A DNA stretch of 64,000 nt from Bacteroidia bacterium. Lineage in GTDB: Bacteria; Bacteroidota; Bacteroidia; B-17B0; Aurantibacillaceae. The notes below the pieces were generated by a model, which did no database searches, was not told where the DNA came from, and saw nothing but the letters and a program-made list of their open reading frames with translations. Shown here one piece after another: positions 46,014 to 54,720 of the stretch (within the stretch, counting starts at the first letter, position 1; each line of letters opens with the position of its first letter). The stretch covers positions 310,001-374,000 of the forward strand of contig JAEUTP010000010.1 in assembly GCA_016787705.1 (NCBI GenBank), in the 5' to 3' direction. Both the position numbers and the translations under genes were made by a program.

Positions 46014-46787
46014 TTATTCGAAACGCAAATGCTTAACAGAGATACCTTTGTTTTGCATTTCTTTTAAAGAATCAATACCAATTTGTAAATGATTGGTCAC
46101 ATAATCGCTCGTTACTTTTTTATCGCTCTCCTCTGTTTTCACACCTTCCGGTATCATAGGCTGATCACTTACTAACAGCAATGCGCCGCATGGTATTTCA
46201 TTATGAAAACCAACACTAAAAATAGTTGCTGTCTCCATATCAATTGCCATAGCGCGTATTTCACGTAAATAATCTTTAAAACGTTCATCATGTTCCCAAA
46301 CCCTTCTGTTTGTTGTATAAACTGTGCCAGTCCAATAATCCAGGCCCTTCAAACGAATGGTATATGAAATAGCTTTTTGCAAACTAAAAGCCGGTAAGGC
46401 AGGTACTTCTAAAGGCAAATAATCATTTGATGTTCCTTCTCCCCTTATGGCTGCAATTGGTAAAATAAGATCGCCAATATTATTTTTCTTTTTTAACCCG
46501 CCGCATTTTCCTAAAAATAAAACTGCTTTTGGATGAATGGCAGTTAACAGATCCATTATAGTTGCGGCCATGGCACTACCCATGCTAAAATTAATAATGG
46601 TTATACCGTTACTTGTTGCAGTTTGCATTGGTCTGTCTAAACCTTCTATCTCAACATTGTTCCATTCTGCAAACATTTTTACATAGCCACCAAAATTAGT
46701 GAGTAAAATATATTGACCAAAGTCTTCCAGCTTTTTGCCGGTATAACGCGGCAGCCAGTTATTTACAATTTCTTCTTTACTTTTCAT
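46014..46787 (-). CDS. amn: AMP nucleosidase
   Basis: AMP nucleosidase splits AMP to adenine and ribose-5-phosphate, balancing adenylate pools. The 257-residue protein lacks the N-terminal regulatory domain of the E. coli enzyme and matches the short Bacteroidota form. It has GxSGxGxG-like NFSMGSAMAATIMDLL, FLGKCGGLKKKNNIGDLILP, the family-typical IRGEGTSNDYLP, and the catalytic region AIDMETATIFSVGF with LLVSDQPMIPEGVKTEESD. It is the leading gene of an amn-meaB pair. Confidence 0.92.
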   Translation of the reverse strand: MKSKEEIVNNWLPRYTGKKLEDFGQYILLTNFGGYVKMFAEWNNVEIEGLDRPMQTATSNGITIINFSMGSAMAATIMDLLTAIHPKAVLFLGKCGGLKKKNNIGDLILPIAAIRGEGTSNDYLPLEVPALPAFSLQKAISYTIRLKGLDYWTGTVYTTNRRVWEHDERFKDYLREIRAMAIDMETATIFSVGFHNEIPCGALLLVSDQPMIPEGVKTEESDKKVTSDYVTNHLQIGIDSLKEMQNKGISVKHLRFE

Positions 46788-46863
46788 CTTGCTTATATTT
46801 TGTAGAATAAATCTTCCCTAAAATCAATTAATGTAAATATATTTAAAAAATATTTGTGATACA

Positions 46864-47307
46864 TTGAACCTAGCATTAAAATACCCATTATTTAATACCA
46901 AAATCAAAAAACAAAAGAATCAAACCTTTATTTTTGATGAAGTTAGGAGGAAATGGCTACTGCTAACGCCGGAAGAATGGGTAAGACAACATTTGATACA
47001 TTATTTGATCCAACAAAAAAAATACCCGGTTTCTTTGATCTCTATTGAAAAAGAAATTTTTTTAAACGATCTCAAAAAACGTTACGATGTTGTTATTTAC
47101 AATAAACGATTAAAACCTGTTTTGGTTATTGAATGCAAAGCGCCTTACATTGAATTGGATACAGCAGTTGTTCAACAGGCCTTGCGTTACAATTTGATTA
47201 TAAAAGCAAATTATTTAATGATAAGTAATGGCATAAGTGACCTTACTTTTAATGCCTTAAACCAGCAGGTAAGTTTACCTGATTATGAAGATCTTAATTC
47301 TTTATAA
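46864..47307 (+). CDS. standalone HsdR-N-type PD-(D/E)XK nuclease-fold protein
   Basis: The 147-residue protein resembles only the N-terminal domain of type I restriction R subunits. A PD-(D/E)XK core is visible as RYDVVIYNKRLKPVLVIECKAP, with D75 and E90-x-K92, followed by VVQQALRYN. Catalytic residues are intact. There is no helicase, and no methylase or specificity subunit nearby, so it is not a restriction system. From memory, such short proteins are common in Bacteroidota next to replication genes; here dnaN lies 1.2 kb away on the other strand. The start is TTG. Its end overlaps the convergent esterase gene by 14 bases. Confidence 0.8.
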   Translation: MNLALKYPLFNTKIKKQKNQTFIFDEVRRKWLLLTPEEWVRQHLIHYLIQQKKYPVSLISIEKEIFLNDLKKRYDVVIYNKRLKPVLVIECKAPYIELDTAVVQQALRYNLIIKANYLMISNGISDLTFNALNQQVSLPDYEDLNSL

Positions 47308-48424
47308 ACTTCACAATGCTCTGCTCATTACCGCTTTTTACATTGAGAAAATAAATTCCGGGTGTAAGCATACTTACATCTACTGAATTTACAGAGTTTT
47401 CAGCAATAATAGTTTTTCCAACAACATCAATTACTTTTAATCTTATTTCAGAAACACCTTGTACAGTTATTTTTTCGGTTACCGGATTTGGAAATACACT
47501 GATATTATTTTTTAATAAATTCTCACTAAAACCTACACCCGGCAAAAATTGATTTAATTTATATTGCCTGAAAAAGCGCCAGATCTCTACGCTTGCATTA
47601 AAATCCTGGTTAGTGTTTGCAATTACAGGCAATGCGCCTGGCCATGAATGACTACCACCTGTTACTTTATACAGCTCAACGGTAGCACCCATATTACCAT
47701 TTATATATTTATAGTTTACCGCCGTTGAATTATCGCTTGTGCTAATGTTTGGAACTGAGAATGTAGCAGGTGCTACTGTACAATTATTATGAATGCGCCA
47801 TTTTTTTATAACACTATCAATAGGTACAAAAGTGCCATCACCATTATACGGCACAGTGCCATCACTTGTACCATGAATTTCCATGACCGGAAACGGACGA
47901 GTTGGCGCACAGGTTGACCAAACATTCAACATACTGCCTGTTACTGAAGCAATGGCAGCAATGCGGTTTGGTAAATTGCAAGCCAAATAATAACTCATAA
48001 TGCCCCCGTTACTCATACCGCAACTATAAACCCTGTTAAGATCTATATTATAAATAAGATCTAAAGAATCTATAAGATCGTTCATAAACAACACATCATT
48101 CTCAGAGCCGCCAAAACCGGCATTCCAGTATTGCTGCCCAAAGGGGGCCTTACCATCAGGATACACGATCAAAAATTTTGCCGAATCAGCAATAGGCATA
48201 AAATTAGAATATGGCTGTTGTTGTGCAGAGTTGGAAGTATAACCGTGCAAATTTAAGATCAACGGCACAGCTTGCCCGGTATAGCTATTAGGCACATACA
48301 ACCTGAATTTGCGCATAATGTTGTTTGACTTAATACTGTCAACAATGGTTACGCCGTTTTGTGCGTAATAAAAAAAGCCTGTCATTAAAAACAGGCTTGT
48401 TATTATAAGTTTTTTTAGTCTCAT
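47294..48424 (-). CDS. T9SS-secreted esterase/PHB-depolymerase-like hydrolase
   Basis: The 376-residue product has a signal peptide (MRLKKLIITSLFLMTGFFYYAQ) and an alpha/beta hydrolase domain of the carbohydrate esterase 1/polyhydroxybutyrate depolymerase (LpqC) type. The nucleophile motif is GMSNGG with S138, the aspartate is in HGTSDGTVPYNG (D188), and the histidine is in GGSHSWPG (near 257). The last 75 residues are a type A T9SS sorting domain (ISVFPNPVTEKI ... LTPGIYFLNVKSGNE). Secreted removal of ester-linked groups from plant polymers or degradation of polyesters is likely; the substrate is not fixed by the sequence. Confidence 0.88.
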   Translation of the reverse strand: MRLKKLIITSLFLMTGFFYYAQNGVTIVDSIKSNNIMRKFRLYVPNSYTGQAVPLILNLHGYTSNSAQQQPYSNFMPIADSAKFLIVYPDGKAPFGQQYWNAGFGGSENDVLFMNDLIDSLDLIYNIDLNRVYSCGMSNGGIMSYYLACNLPNRIAAIASVTGSMLNVWSTCAPTRPFPVMEIHGTSDGTVPYNGDGTFVPIDSVIKKWRIHNNCTVAPATFSVPNISTSDNSTAVNYKYINGNMGATVELYKVTGGSHSWPGALPVIANTNQDFNASVEIWRFFRQYKLNQFLPGVGFSENLLKNNISVFPNPVTEKITVQGVSEIRLKVIDVVGKTIIAENSVNSVDVSMLTPGIYFLNVKSGNEQSIVKFIKN

Positions 48425-48455
48425 GAGATTTTGTTGAGACTAAGATAGTGAAATT

Positions 48456-49577
48456 TTAGTTATTAAGCATAACCGGCATTACCAGCATTAAAATATCTTC
48501 TGCCGGATTAGCTTTATTATTTGGTAAAATAATTCCTGCCCGGTTTGGCGCACTCATTTCGATGGTGATCTCATCGCATTCTAAATTACTTACCATTTCT
48601 ACAAGAAAGCGTGAATTAAAGCCAATTTCCATATCTTCACCAACATAAGTACAGGTTAACGTTTCATGGCCTTCATTAGCAAAATCAAGATCTTCTGCAC
48701 TTACCCGCAATTGGCTGCCTGCCACCTTAACGCGAATTTGATGTGTAGCTTTATTAGAGAAAACGGAAACGCGTTTTAAAGCTCCTAAAAATGCGCTGCG
48801 ATCAACGGTTAATTTATTTGGATTTTGTTTTGGAATTACCGCTTCGTAATTAGGATATTTACCATCAATTAAACGGCAAACTAAATTTACATTTCCAAAA
48901 CTAAATAAGGCATTTGTTTTATTAAACTCAACTTTAACGGCATCATCAACACCTGCCAATAAACTTTTTAAAACATTTAATGGTTTTTTTGGCATGATGA
49001 ATGAAGCAGATGCTCCAGCTTTCGCATCGTTACGGGTGTAACGTACCAACTTATGCGCATCGGTAGCAACAAAAATTGAATTTGTTTCTGTGAACTGGCA
49101 AAATACACCACTCATTACCGGGCGAAGATCATCATTACCGGTTGCAAAAATTGTTTTGTTGATGGCGTTTGCCAAAACGTCACTTTTGATGATGATAGAT
49201 GATTGGGAATCTAAACCCGGAAGTTTAGGATATTCTTCTCCGTTTTGACCAGAAATATTATAATCACCGGTTTCGGTTTTTAATTTTATAGAATGTTTTG
49301 TTTTATCTAAAATAAAAGAAATTGGTTGCTCGGGTAAATTTGAAAGCGCATCTAATAAAGTTTTTGCAGGAATTGCAATGCTGCCTCTCTCAGTAGCTTC
49401 TACTTTTAAAGATGTAGTAATTGTTGTTTCCATATCACTGGCAGAAAGCACCAATTCATCTTTATTAATCTCGAATAAAAAACAATCTAAGATCGGGATA
49501 GTATTATTTGAGTTTAAAACTCCGCCTATTGATTTTAAATGTTTTAATAAAGTAGATGCTGATACAACAAAATTCAT
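48456..49577 (-). CDS. dnaN: DNA polymerase III beta subunit (sliding clamp)
   Basis: DnaN is the ring that holds the replicative polymerase on DNA. The 373-residue protein has three clamp folds and family features: MNFVVSASTLLKHL at the start, DMETTITT, RSAFLGALKRVSVFSN, and a C-terminus ILMLVMPVMLNN close to the canonical M-P-M-R-L end. The residue usually arginine in the C-terminal signature is leucine/asparagine here. dnaA is not in the window, so this is not the usual dnaA-dnaN origin arrangement. A -7 element TAATTTTG lies upstream. Confidence 0.97.
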   Translation of the reverse strand: MNFVVSASTLLKHLKSIGGVLNSNNTIPILDCFLFEINKDELVLSASDMETTITTSLKVEATERGSIAIPAKTLLDALSNLPEQPISFILDKTKHSIKLKTETGDYNISGQNGEEYPKLPGLDSQSSIIIKSDVLANAINKTIFATGNDDLRPVMSGVFCQFTETNSIFVATDAHKLVRYTRNDAKAGASASFIMPKKPLNVLKSLLAGVDDAVKVEFNKTNALFSFGNVNLVCRLIDGKYPNYEAVIPKQNPNKLTVDRSAFLGALKRVSVFSNKATHQIRVKVAGSQLRVSAEDLDFANEGHETLTCTYVGEDMEIGFNSRFLVEMVSNLECDEITIEMSAPNRAGIILPNNKANPAEDILMLVMPVMLNN

Positions 49578-49597
49578 AATAGTTAGATTTTAATCAA

Positions 49598-49605
49598 CAA
49601 AATTA
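49598..49605 (-). promoter_or_regulatory. -7 promoter element of dnaN
   Basis: TAATTTTG on the minus strand matches TAnnTTTG 20 bases before the dnaN ATG. A TTTA rather than TTTG is at the expected -33 distance. Confidence 0.5.
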
Positions 49606-49650
49606 AATTTAGCAGCCTAATAAACCGCTAAAACAAGCTTTAGTTTTACA

Positions 49651-50694
49651 CTACTTTTTAACAGATTTTGCCGGCGTGAAATATGCGGTGGTAACCAATA
49701 ATTTTCCAAATACGAAGTGTTGAATCAGTGCCCACTCTTTATCGTTTGCAAATCTTAAATATAAACGATCGGGGTCAACCTGGTAAAAAACACCGTGTTC
49801 AGGTGTTACATCTGCATTTGGCTGTTTATTGTAGAATTTATATTCATCCGTTTTAAAACCTGTTGCACTTGTAATGCTGATCATAGAAAAAGGTTTGTTA
49901 TTAGAAAGAGAATCGGTTAATTTTTTATTTTTTCCGGTAATAAGCACCTCATAAGAAATGTTTTGAAAATAGGCGAGGTATTGTTTCATTTTCATTTCAT
50001 CAAAAGGCATCTCAACATTTTTTGAATTTTTTAAAGAAAAAGATGTTGTACTATGGAGATCGATAGTAAATGAAGAATCAGGCATATTAAAATGCTGTAC
50101 TTTAATTTGTCGCATTTGTGGCGGAATATAATTTAATACAATTCTATCGCGCCATTCATTTTCAGTAGCGATAAAGCGCGGTTTTAAATAGCCCTTAAAT
50201 CCGGGGATAAAACAAAGGAAAGGATCTTTATAATTCTCTCCGCTTTCAGGATCACTTAAAAGCATATAAGTCCCTTCTGAATCCTGGCTTGGATGCCCAA
50301 CATAATATTGCTTAACCAAATTATTACCAGCGTATATCTCAACTTTTATGGCTGTAGATGACATGTGTTTTAATACGCTTTCTTTACCTGATTTTGGTAC
50401 CGGCATTTTTACCTCAACATGTTTTATTGCTTCGAGTATATTTAAGATCGCATCTGATCTGCAGGGAAATTTATCATTTACCATCCAGCCTTTAGCTGTA
50501 CGTGTAACGCTGCAATTGTTTCCTTCTTTATCGGCAATAAATATTTTTGTAACTGAGGCGGTATCTTTAAATTTAAAATTCCTAGCCTCTTCATCAGTGG
50601 TAGTTGAGCTATGCTTTGATCTGTAAATGAAAATAGAGATCACCGCAAGAATTAATAAAACTACAATGATAATAATTGAAGAGACTTTTTTCAT
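49651..50694 (-). CDS. DUF4340-like membrane-anchored protein
   Basis: The 347-residue protein has one N-terminal membrane helix (KKVSSIIIIVVLLILAVISIFIYR) and a mostly beta outer part. Its pattern DTASVTKIFIADKEGNNCSVTRTAKGW, then MVNDKFPCRSDAILNIL, is that of DUF4340. In other bacteria, DUF4340 proteins sit near gliding-associated ABC transporters (gldG-like); here the gene follows the PorP/SprF gene by 24 bases and precedes dnaN. A surface-motility or secretion role is suggested by the neighbourhood only. Confidence 0.75.
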   Translation of the reverse strand: MKKVSSIIIIVVLLILAVISIFIYRSKHSSTTTDEEARNFKFKDTASVTKIFIADKEGNNCSVTRTAKGWMVNDKFPCRSDAILNILEAIKHVEVKMPVPKSGKESVLKHMSSTAIKVEIYAGNNLVKQYYVGHPSQDSEGTYMLLSDPESGENYKDPFLCFIPGFKGYLKPRFIATENEWRDRIVLNYIPPQMRQIKVQHFNMPDSSFTIDLHSTTSFSLKNSKNVEMPFDEMKMKQYLAYFQNISYEVLITGKNKKLTDSLSNNKPFSMISITSATGFKTDEYKFYNKQPNADVTPEHGVFYQVDPDRLYLRFANDKEWALIQHFVFGKLLVTTAYFTPAKSVKK

Positions 50695-50718
50695 TTTAAA
50701 TGGAGAGAAGAGATGCGT

Positions 50719-51762
50719 TTATTTGAATTCGCTGCGTGATTCAAATAATGAGCTGGCAAGGTTATTGAAACGGAAACCAACTTCAAAACCGCCTGAGTAT
50801 TTTGTAGCATACCTGTATCCTGAAACATTTACATCATACGTTGCATAAAATGCCCAATCACCCATTTCATAAATAAGGGCAGGAATAAATGCATCTTTTG
50901 AACGGTAAAATAAGCCAAAGCCAATAGCGTTTTCAGTTTTTTGACCGGTCACTTTTGTTCCTGTTTTAACACGGAATTTTACATAAGAGCCAGTAACAAA
51001 CTGCCATGCTTTACCTTGATTATGATATAAAAAAGTAGGTGTAACCGTAAAGCGTGTGTCTTCAAAATCAAAATGAGTATTAATACTTGCGGTATATCTT
51101 CTCGGTATTTTATAACTAGATCCCGGACCAAAATCCTGAACAGGTGTAAATAAATGAAATGCACCTGCAGAAATTTTAACGGCTGTTACATCATCATGAT
51201 CCTGGTCTGTTTTCACTTTGCTCCATTCATACGCTGCACCGGCAGCAAAATCTGTTGTAGTAAATTGCCTGTACACCACCGTTTCGCCTGAAGCGAGTGT
51301 GTTATCAATTGTATTTCCATCAAATTGCGAACTATATGTAAGCTTGCTGTAATTAGCATTATTAGCCGAAACACCACCGGCCAAACCAACACTAAAAGCG
51401 CTTCTTTTACCGGTTTTAATAATACCACTAACATTCAATAAGGCATTTGTTTTTTGCAAGTTGGCCGAGCCTGCTTTATCATTAAAAACAGTTAAGCCCA
51501 TTCCTAAAAATGCTTTACGTCTTCTTGTCTTAAACAACCCACCATCAACCGAAACGGCAACGGTTTGAAAAGCTTTGTTCATTGCCGCCCATTGGCTGCG
51601 ATAATTTACAATAGCCCTGAAATAACCATTAAAAAAACCTGTATTGGCAGGACTGTTAAACAAAGGCGCTTCGTTAATATTTGAAAAATGTATGTCTTGT
51701 GCGTTTAATTTTGCACTGCAAACAAATAACAGGAAGCCAAAAATATATATTACTTTTTTCAT
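50719..51762 (-). CDS. PorP/SprF-family type IX secretion membrane protein
   Basis: The 347-residue protein has a signal peptide (MKKVIYIFGFLLFVCSAKLNAQ). It then shows the PorP/SprF opening IHFSNINEAPLFNSPANTGFFNGYFRAIVNYRSQW, in which the N-P-A-N-T-G and Y-R-S-Q-W signatures are clear. Barrel strands run to the C-terminus (GFEVGFRF). SprF-type members are needed for surface delivery of particular type-B T9SS cargo such as SprB. The gene directly follows a type-B cargo gene after 19 bases, matching that pairing. The outer membrane is the expected location. Confidence 0.93.
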   Translation of the reverse strand: MKKVIYIFGFLLFVCSAKLNAQDIHFSNINEAPLFNSPANTGFFNGYFRAIVNYRSQWAAMNKAFQTVAVSVDGGLFKTRRRKAFLGMGLTVFNDKAGSANLQKTNALLNVSGIIKTGKRSAFSVGLAGGVSANNANYSKLTYSSQFDGNTIDNTLASGETVVYRQFTTTDFAAGAAYEWSKVKTDQDHDDVTAVKISAGAFHLFTPVQDFGPGSSYKIPRRYTASINTHFDFEDTRFTVTPTFLYHNQGKAWQFVTGSYVKFRVKTGTKVTGQKTENAIGFGLFYRSKDAFIPALIYEMGDWAFYATYDVNVSGYRYATKYSGGFEVGFRFNNLASSLFESRSEFK

Positions 51763-51781
51763 AAATTGCTTAACTTAAGTA

Positions 51782-54571
51782 TTACCTAACCAATGTTACG
51801 TTACCCTTTAACATCTTAGATTCGTTGTAAATATTTTTATAGGTTATTACATAAGCGTAAACACCTGTAATAGATGGTTGTCCTTTAAAATTCCCATCCC
51901 ATCCAAGTGAAGGATCAGTACTTCTGAATACTTCCTGGCCCCATCTGTTCCATATACGGAAATCAAATTCTTTTGCAAATGCAGCGCTTCCTAAAGGCAT
52001 AAATACATCATTATTATTATCACCGTTTGGAGAGAAACCAGTTGGCATTTCAACATCATTTTTCTTATCCGTAAACACTGCTACAATACGATCAGCCTGG
52101 TTAAAGCCAATAGCAACTGAATCTAAACTCAACGGCCTGCCATTTAAAGGTATATGCTTCTCAAATTCCCAATGATGAAAAACAAAGGTTGTATCCATTG
52201 GTATAGCTTTTAAAGGCATAGTTGTAGAGTAATACCTTCCGTTCCAGGTATAATTTTCAAGTAACAATGTATTTACTCTCACTTTTCCGGCTCCTTCAGG
52301 CTTAACATCTACTGTAAGATCAAAAGGACCAGTCATGCCATAGCAACCTGACACATTAAATCCATTTGCTGGTGTTCCTCCTTTAAAATAGTCACAACGC
52401 GTAAAAATAGTTCTTCTAACCTGCGAAGTAAGTGTATCCCAAAGGTCCATTGCGGTTATGTATTCACCGGGCTGCGGTATTGATGCAGGGTCTTCATGAT
52501 ATTTCATTTCTTTTAAGAACAGATTTTTCACATAATCAAAATGTGCTAATAGGTTCTCACATTTTAATGGCCCATTCAATAGATCCTGGTAACGGTTTTT
52601 ATATTCTAATTGAAAACCTGCATTACCTGTTACAGGTTGCATTAATACTTTTAAAATATTACCATGACCATTACCGGCATATTGACTGGCAGAATAGGTA
52701 TTACTATGCACGGTGCAAGGAGTAGTATACGGACTTTGGTGTATAAGCGTATTTGTGGCAACTGCTGTAAAATTAAAAGTAGCAGGCATGTTCCATAAAT
52801 AATAATGCCATTTATTACCCGGCTTATTAGCCTGGCCACCTTTTGCAAAAGCTACATTGTAATTCCAAAGATCGCTATTCATTGTATAACTGTTAAGGAT
52901 CATATAATCCATAAAACTTTGCTTATCCAAATAAAGCATTACATTATTATAAGCATTAAGATTATTCATAGGTGTGCCCGCAGGATTACCTGGATTTGTT
53001 CCGCTACCACAAACTTTGTTATATACTTCGGTACGCCAGTTAGCGTTACCTGTAATAGGAGGTGTTACTGTACCATCGTTATTATAATAAAAATTCATTT
53101 GAACAGAATCGCGAGATTGTTTGTTATAGAAAGCTTCATACTCTACATCATAACACTCTCTAAGATCATAAACACCCCTATATTTTCCATTAATAAAAGC
53201 AACTACTGGCTTGATATGTAATGGATTTACATTTAAATTATTTTTTGCCGCTAACGATTGAATAAATACATCACGAATACCCGTGCCAAAAGATATACCA
53301 CCGTTTGTTGGTGAAGGTACTGATGAATGACTTTCATAATCTCCCGATTTTAAATGCAAAGTGTAAAATGAGCGTCTTGGTGTGGTACCAAGACCCTCAA
53401 CGTTAAAGATATCGCCTTCAAAATTGCAACCAAAACCTCTACGATCATCAATGGTTATAAAAAAGCCTTTTTGCTTTGTAAGCCATGCTTCGTTTGGCGG
53501 CCTTGTTATTTGAGCATAACCTTCTGATATTTGATTTTTTTTATCGTAATACTCTGCATGAATAATTGGCCCTGGGTTAACTCCGCCGGCATTGAACCAA
53601 CCTGTATCGGCGGTATTAATTGCAAGAGACATTACACCAAAATCGCTTGAAAAATCATTGTGCTCCTGGTCAGTAAAATAGGTATTCGTTTGGCAAAAAC
53701 TTGGCAAATAATCACTTGTACAATTGGGCCAGGTGCTTGCTGTGGAAGTAAACGCAATTGCTCTAACAATAGTAGTATTTACAATTATAATAGGTGCCAA
53801 AACTGTATATAATTGAGTAGAACCACCAACAATAGGACTAGGTATACTGCCGTCAAGCGTATAATGCACTTCAAAACAACTACCCGAAGAATCAGCGATA
53901 CCTCCAAGAAAAATATCAATTTGATTTATGGGGTTTGAAGGAGGGAAAAAACCCCCGGCATTTACAGTATTATTATAGACTGTTGCGGGCGTGAAGCTTG
54001 GTGTTGGTGCATAATCTTTATAATAGCTACCCGGCAACATCGGATTGGGTAAACCAAACGAATTACCTGTGTATAAACGCCATGCGCCAACACCTTTTAC
54101 GAATGGGTCCAAACGGCCACGCGTATGACCTGCCATCGTTTTTTGTACAAAAACAGAATCGCGTACAACGCCTGTAGAAGTAGAAAGTATGAGCCATTGG
54201 TTTTTACACTGGTCTAAAGTAAAATTGGTATGGTATTCACCATTTTTAACGGTATTCTTCCCACTTAAAAAAAGTGTTCTTATACCATGGGCAGACATTG
54301 TAAATGTTGAGGGAAAGGCCCATTTTTTAAGATTATTCCGGTCATTACTCAGGTAATAACTTTGCAAAGAAACAGAGAAATTATGATCACATAAAAGCTC
54401 AACCCAATCGCTTTGGTTACCAAAAGCATCAATAATACCAGTATTTAAGTTTGTGGCGCTGTATTCGTTTAAAAGAATTGCAACGCTATTATTTACTTGA
54501 GCATTTAGTTGTTTAACCCCGCCCAAAATCAAAAACAAACTAAAAACCAGGATAAGTTTTCTTTTTAACAT
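51782..54571 (-). CDS. T9SS type-B cargo with lamin-tail-like and CotH-like domains
   Basis: The 929-residue protein has a signal peptide (LILVFSLFLILGGVKQLNAQ) and a lamin-tail-like beta domain (about 30-175, with WVELLCDHNFSVSLQSYYLSND). A chitobiase-like module (about 225-295) is followed by a CotH-kinase-like region (about 390-680) containing PVVAFINGKYRGVYDLRECYD. The C-terminal 85 residues are a type B sorting domain (GFSPNGDNNNDVFMP ... RIWNRWGQEVFRS ... KGNVTLVR), as in SprB. In CotH kinases I expect a W-D-L-D motif; here it reads LWNMPATFNF, so catalysis is doubtful. It is paired with PorP/SprF downstream. Confidence 0.85.
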   Translation of the reverse strand: MLKRKLILVFSLFLILGGVKQLNAQVNNSVAILLNEYSATNLNTGIIDAFGNQSDWVELLCDHNFSVSLQSYYLSNDRNNLKKWAFPSTFTMSAHGIRTLFLSGKNTVKNGEYHTNFTLDQCKNQWLILSTSTGVVRDSVFVQKTMAGHTRGRLDPFVKGVGAWRLYTGNSFGLPNPMLPGSYYKDYAPTPSFTPATVYNNTVNAGGFFPPSNPINQIDIFLGGIADSSGSCFEVHYTLDGSIPSPIVGGSTQLYTVLAPIIIVNTTIVRAIAFTSTASTWPNCTSDYLPSFCQTNTYFTDQEHNDFSSDFGVMSLAINTADTGWFNAGGVNPGPIIHAEYYDKKNQISEGYAQITRPPNEAWLTKQKGFFITIDDRRGFGCNFEGDIFNVEGLGTTPRRSFYTLHLKSGDYESHSSVPSPTNGGISFGTGIRDVFIQSLAAKNNLNVNPLHIKPVVAFINGKYRGVYDLRECYDVEYEAFYNKQSRDSVQMNFYYNNDGTVTPPITGNANWRTEVYNKVCGSGTNPGNPAGTPMNNLNAYNNVMLYLDKQSFMDYMILNSYTMNSDLWNYNVAFAKGGQANKPGNKWHYYLWNMPATFNFTAVATNTLIHQSPYTTPCTVHSNTYSASQYAGNGHGNILKVLMQPVTGNAGFQLEYKNRYQDLLNGPLKCENLLAHFDYVKNLFLKEMKYHEDPASIPQPGEYITAMDLWDTLTSQVRRTIFTRCDYFKGGTPANGFNVSGCYGMTGPFDLTVDVKPEGAGKVRVNTLLLENYTWNGRYYSTTMPLKAIPMDTTFVFHHWEFEKHIPLNGRPLSLDSVAIGFNQADRIVAVFTDKKNDVEMPTGFSPNGDNNNDVFMPLGSAAFAKEFDFRIWNRWGQEVFRSTDPSLGWDGNFKGQPSITGVYAYVITYKNIYNESKMLKGNVTLVR

Positions 54572-54591
54572 AATATTTTAACATTTAAGTT

Positions 54592-54599
54592 CAAAAATA
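54592..54599 (-). promoter_or_regulatory. -7 promoter element of the CotH-like/PorP operon
   Basis: TATTTTTG on the minus strand matches TAnnTTTG 20 bases before the ATG of the CotH-like gene. The -33 position is not convincing. Confidence 0.5.
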
Positions 54600-54676
54600 A
54601 GTAATTCCAAATATACACATAAGTACGTAATTACTAAAAAAAACGTTGGGTAGTGGTTTATAATTGTTAAGTTATT

Positions 54677-54709
54677 ATTGTTAATTACCAAATCAAAAGG
54701 CTAACTTTG
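54677..54709 (+). promoter_or_regulatory. promoter of purF
   Basis: TTG (54678-54680), a 21-base spacer and TAACTTTG (54702-54709) match the Bacteroidota promoter pattern. The -7 element ends 11 bases before the purF ATG, giving a very short leader. Confidence 0.7.
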
Positions 54710-54720
54710 CACTTCCTATT

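Noticed and set aside
46864..47307. A type I restriction-modification system
   Set aside because: Only an HsdR-N domain is present; there is no helicase domain, methylase or specificity subunit nearby.
48456..49605. Chromosomal replication origin next to dnaN
   Set aside because: No dnaA gene or cluster of DnaA-box-like sequences is seen around dnaN.
51782..54571. Spore-coat function for the CotH-like protein
   Set aside because: The CotH-like fold occurs in many non-sporulating bacteria, and the T9SS sorting domain shows a surface-exported protein.
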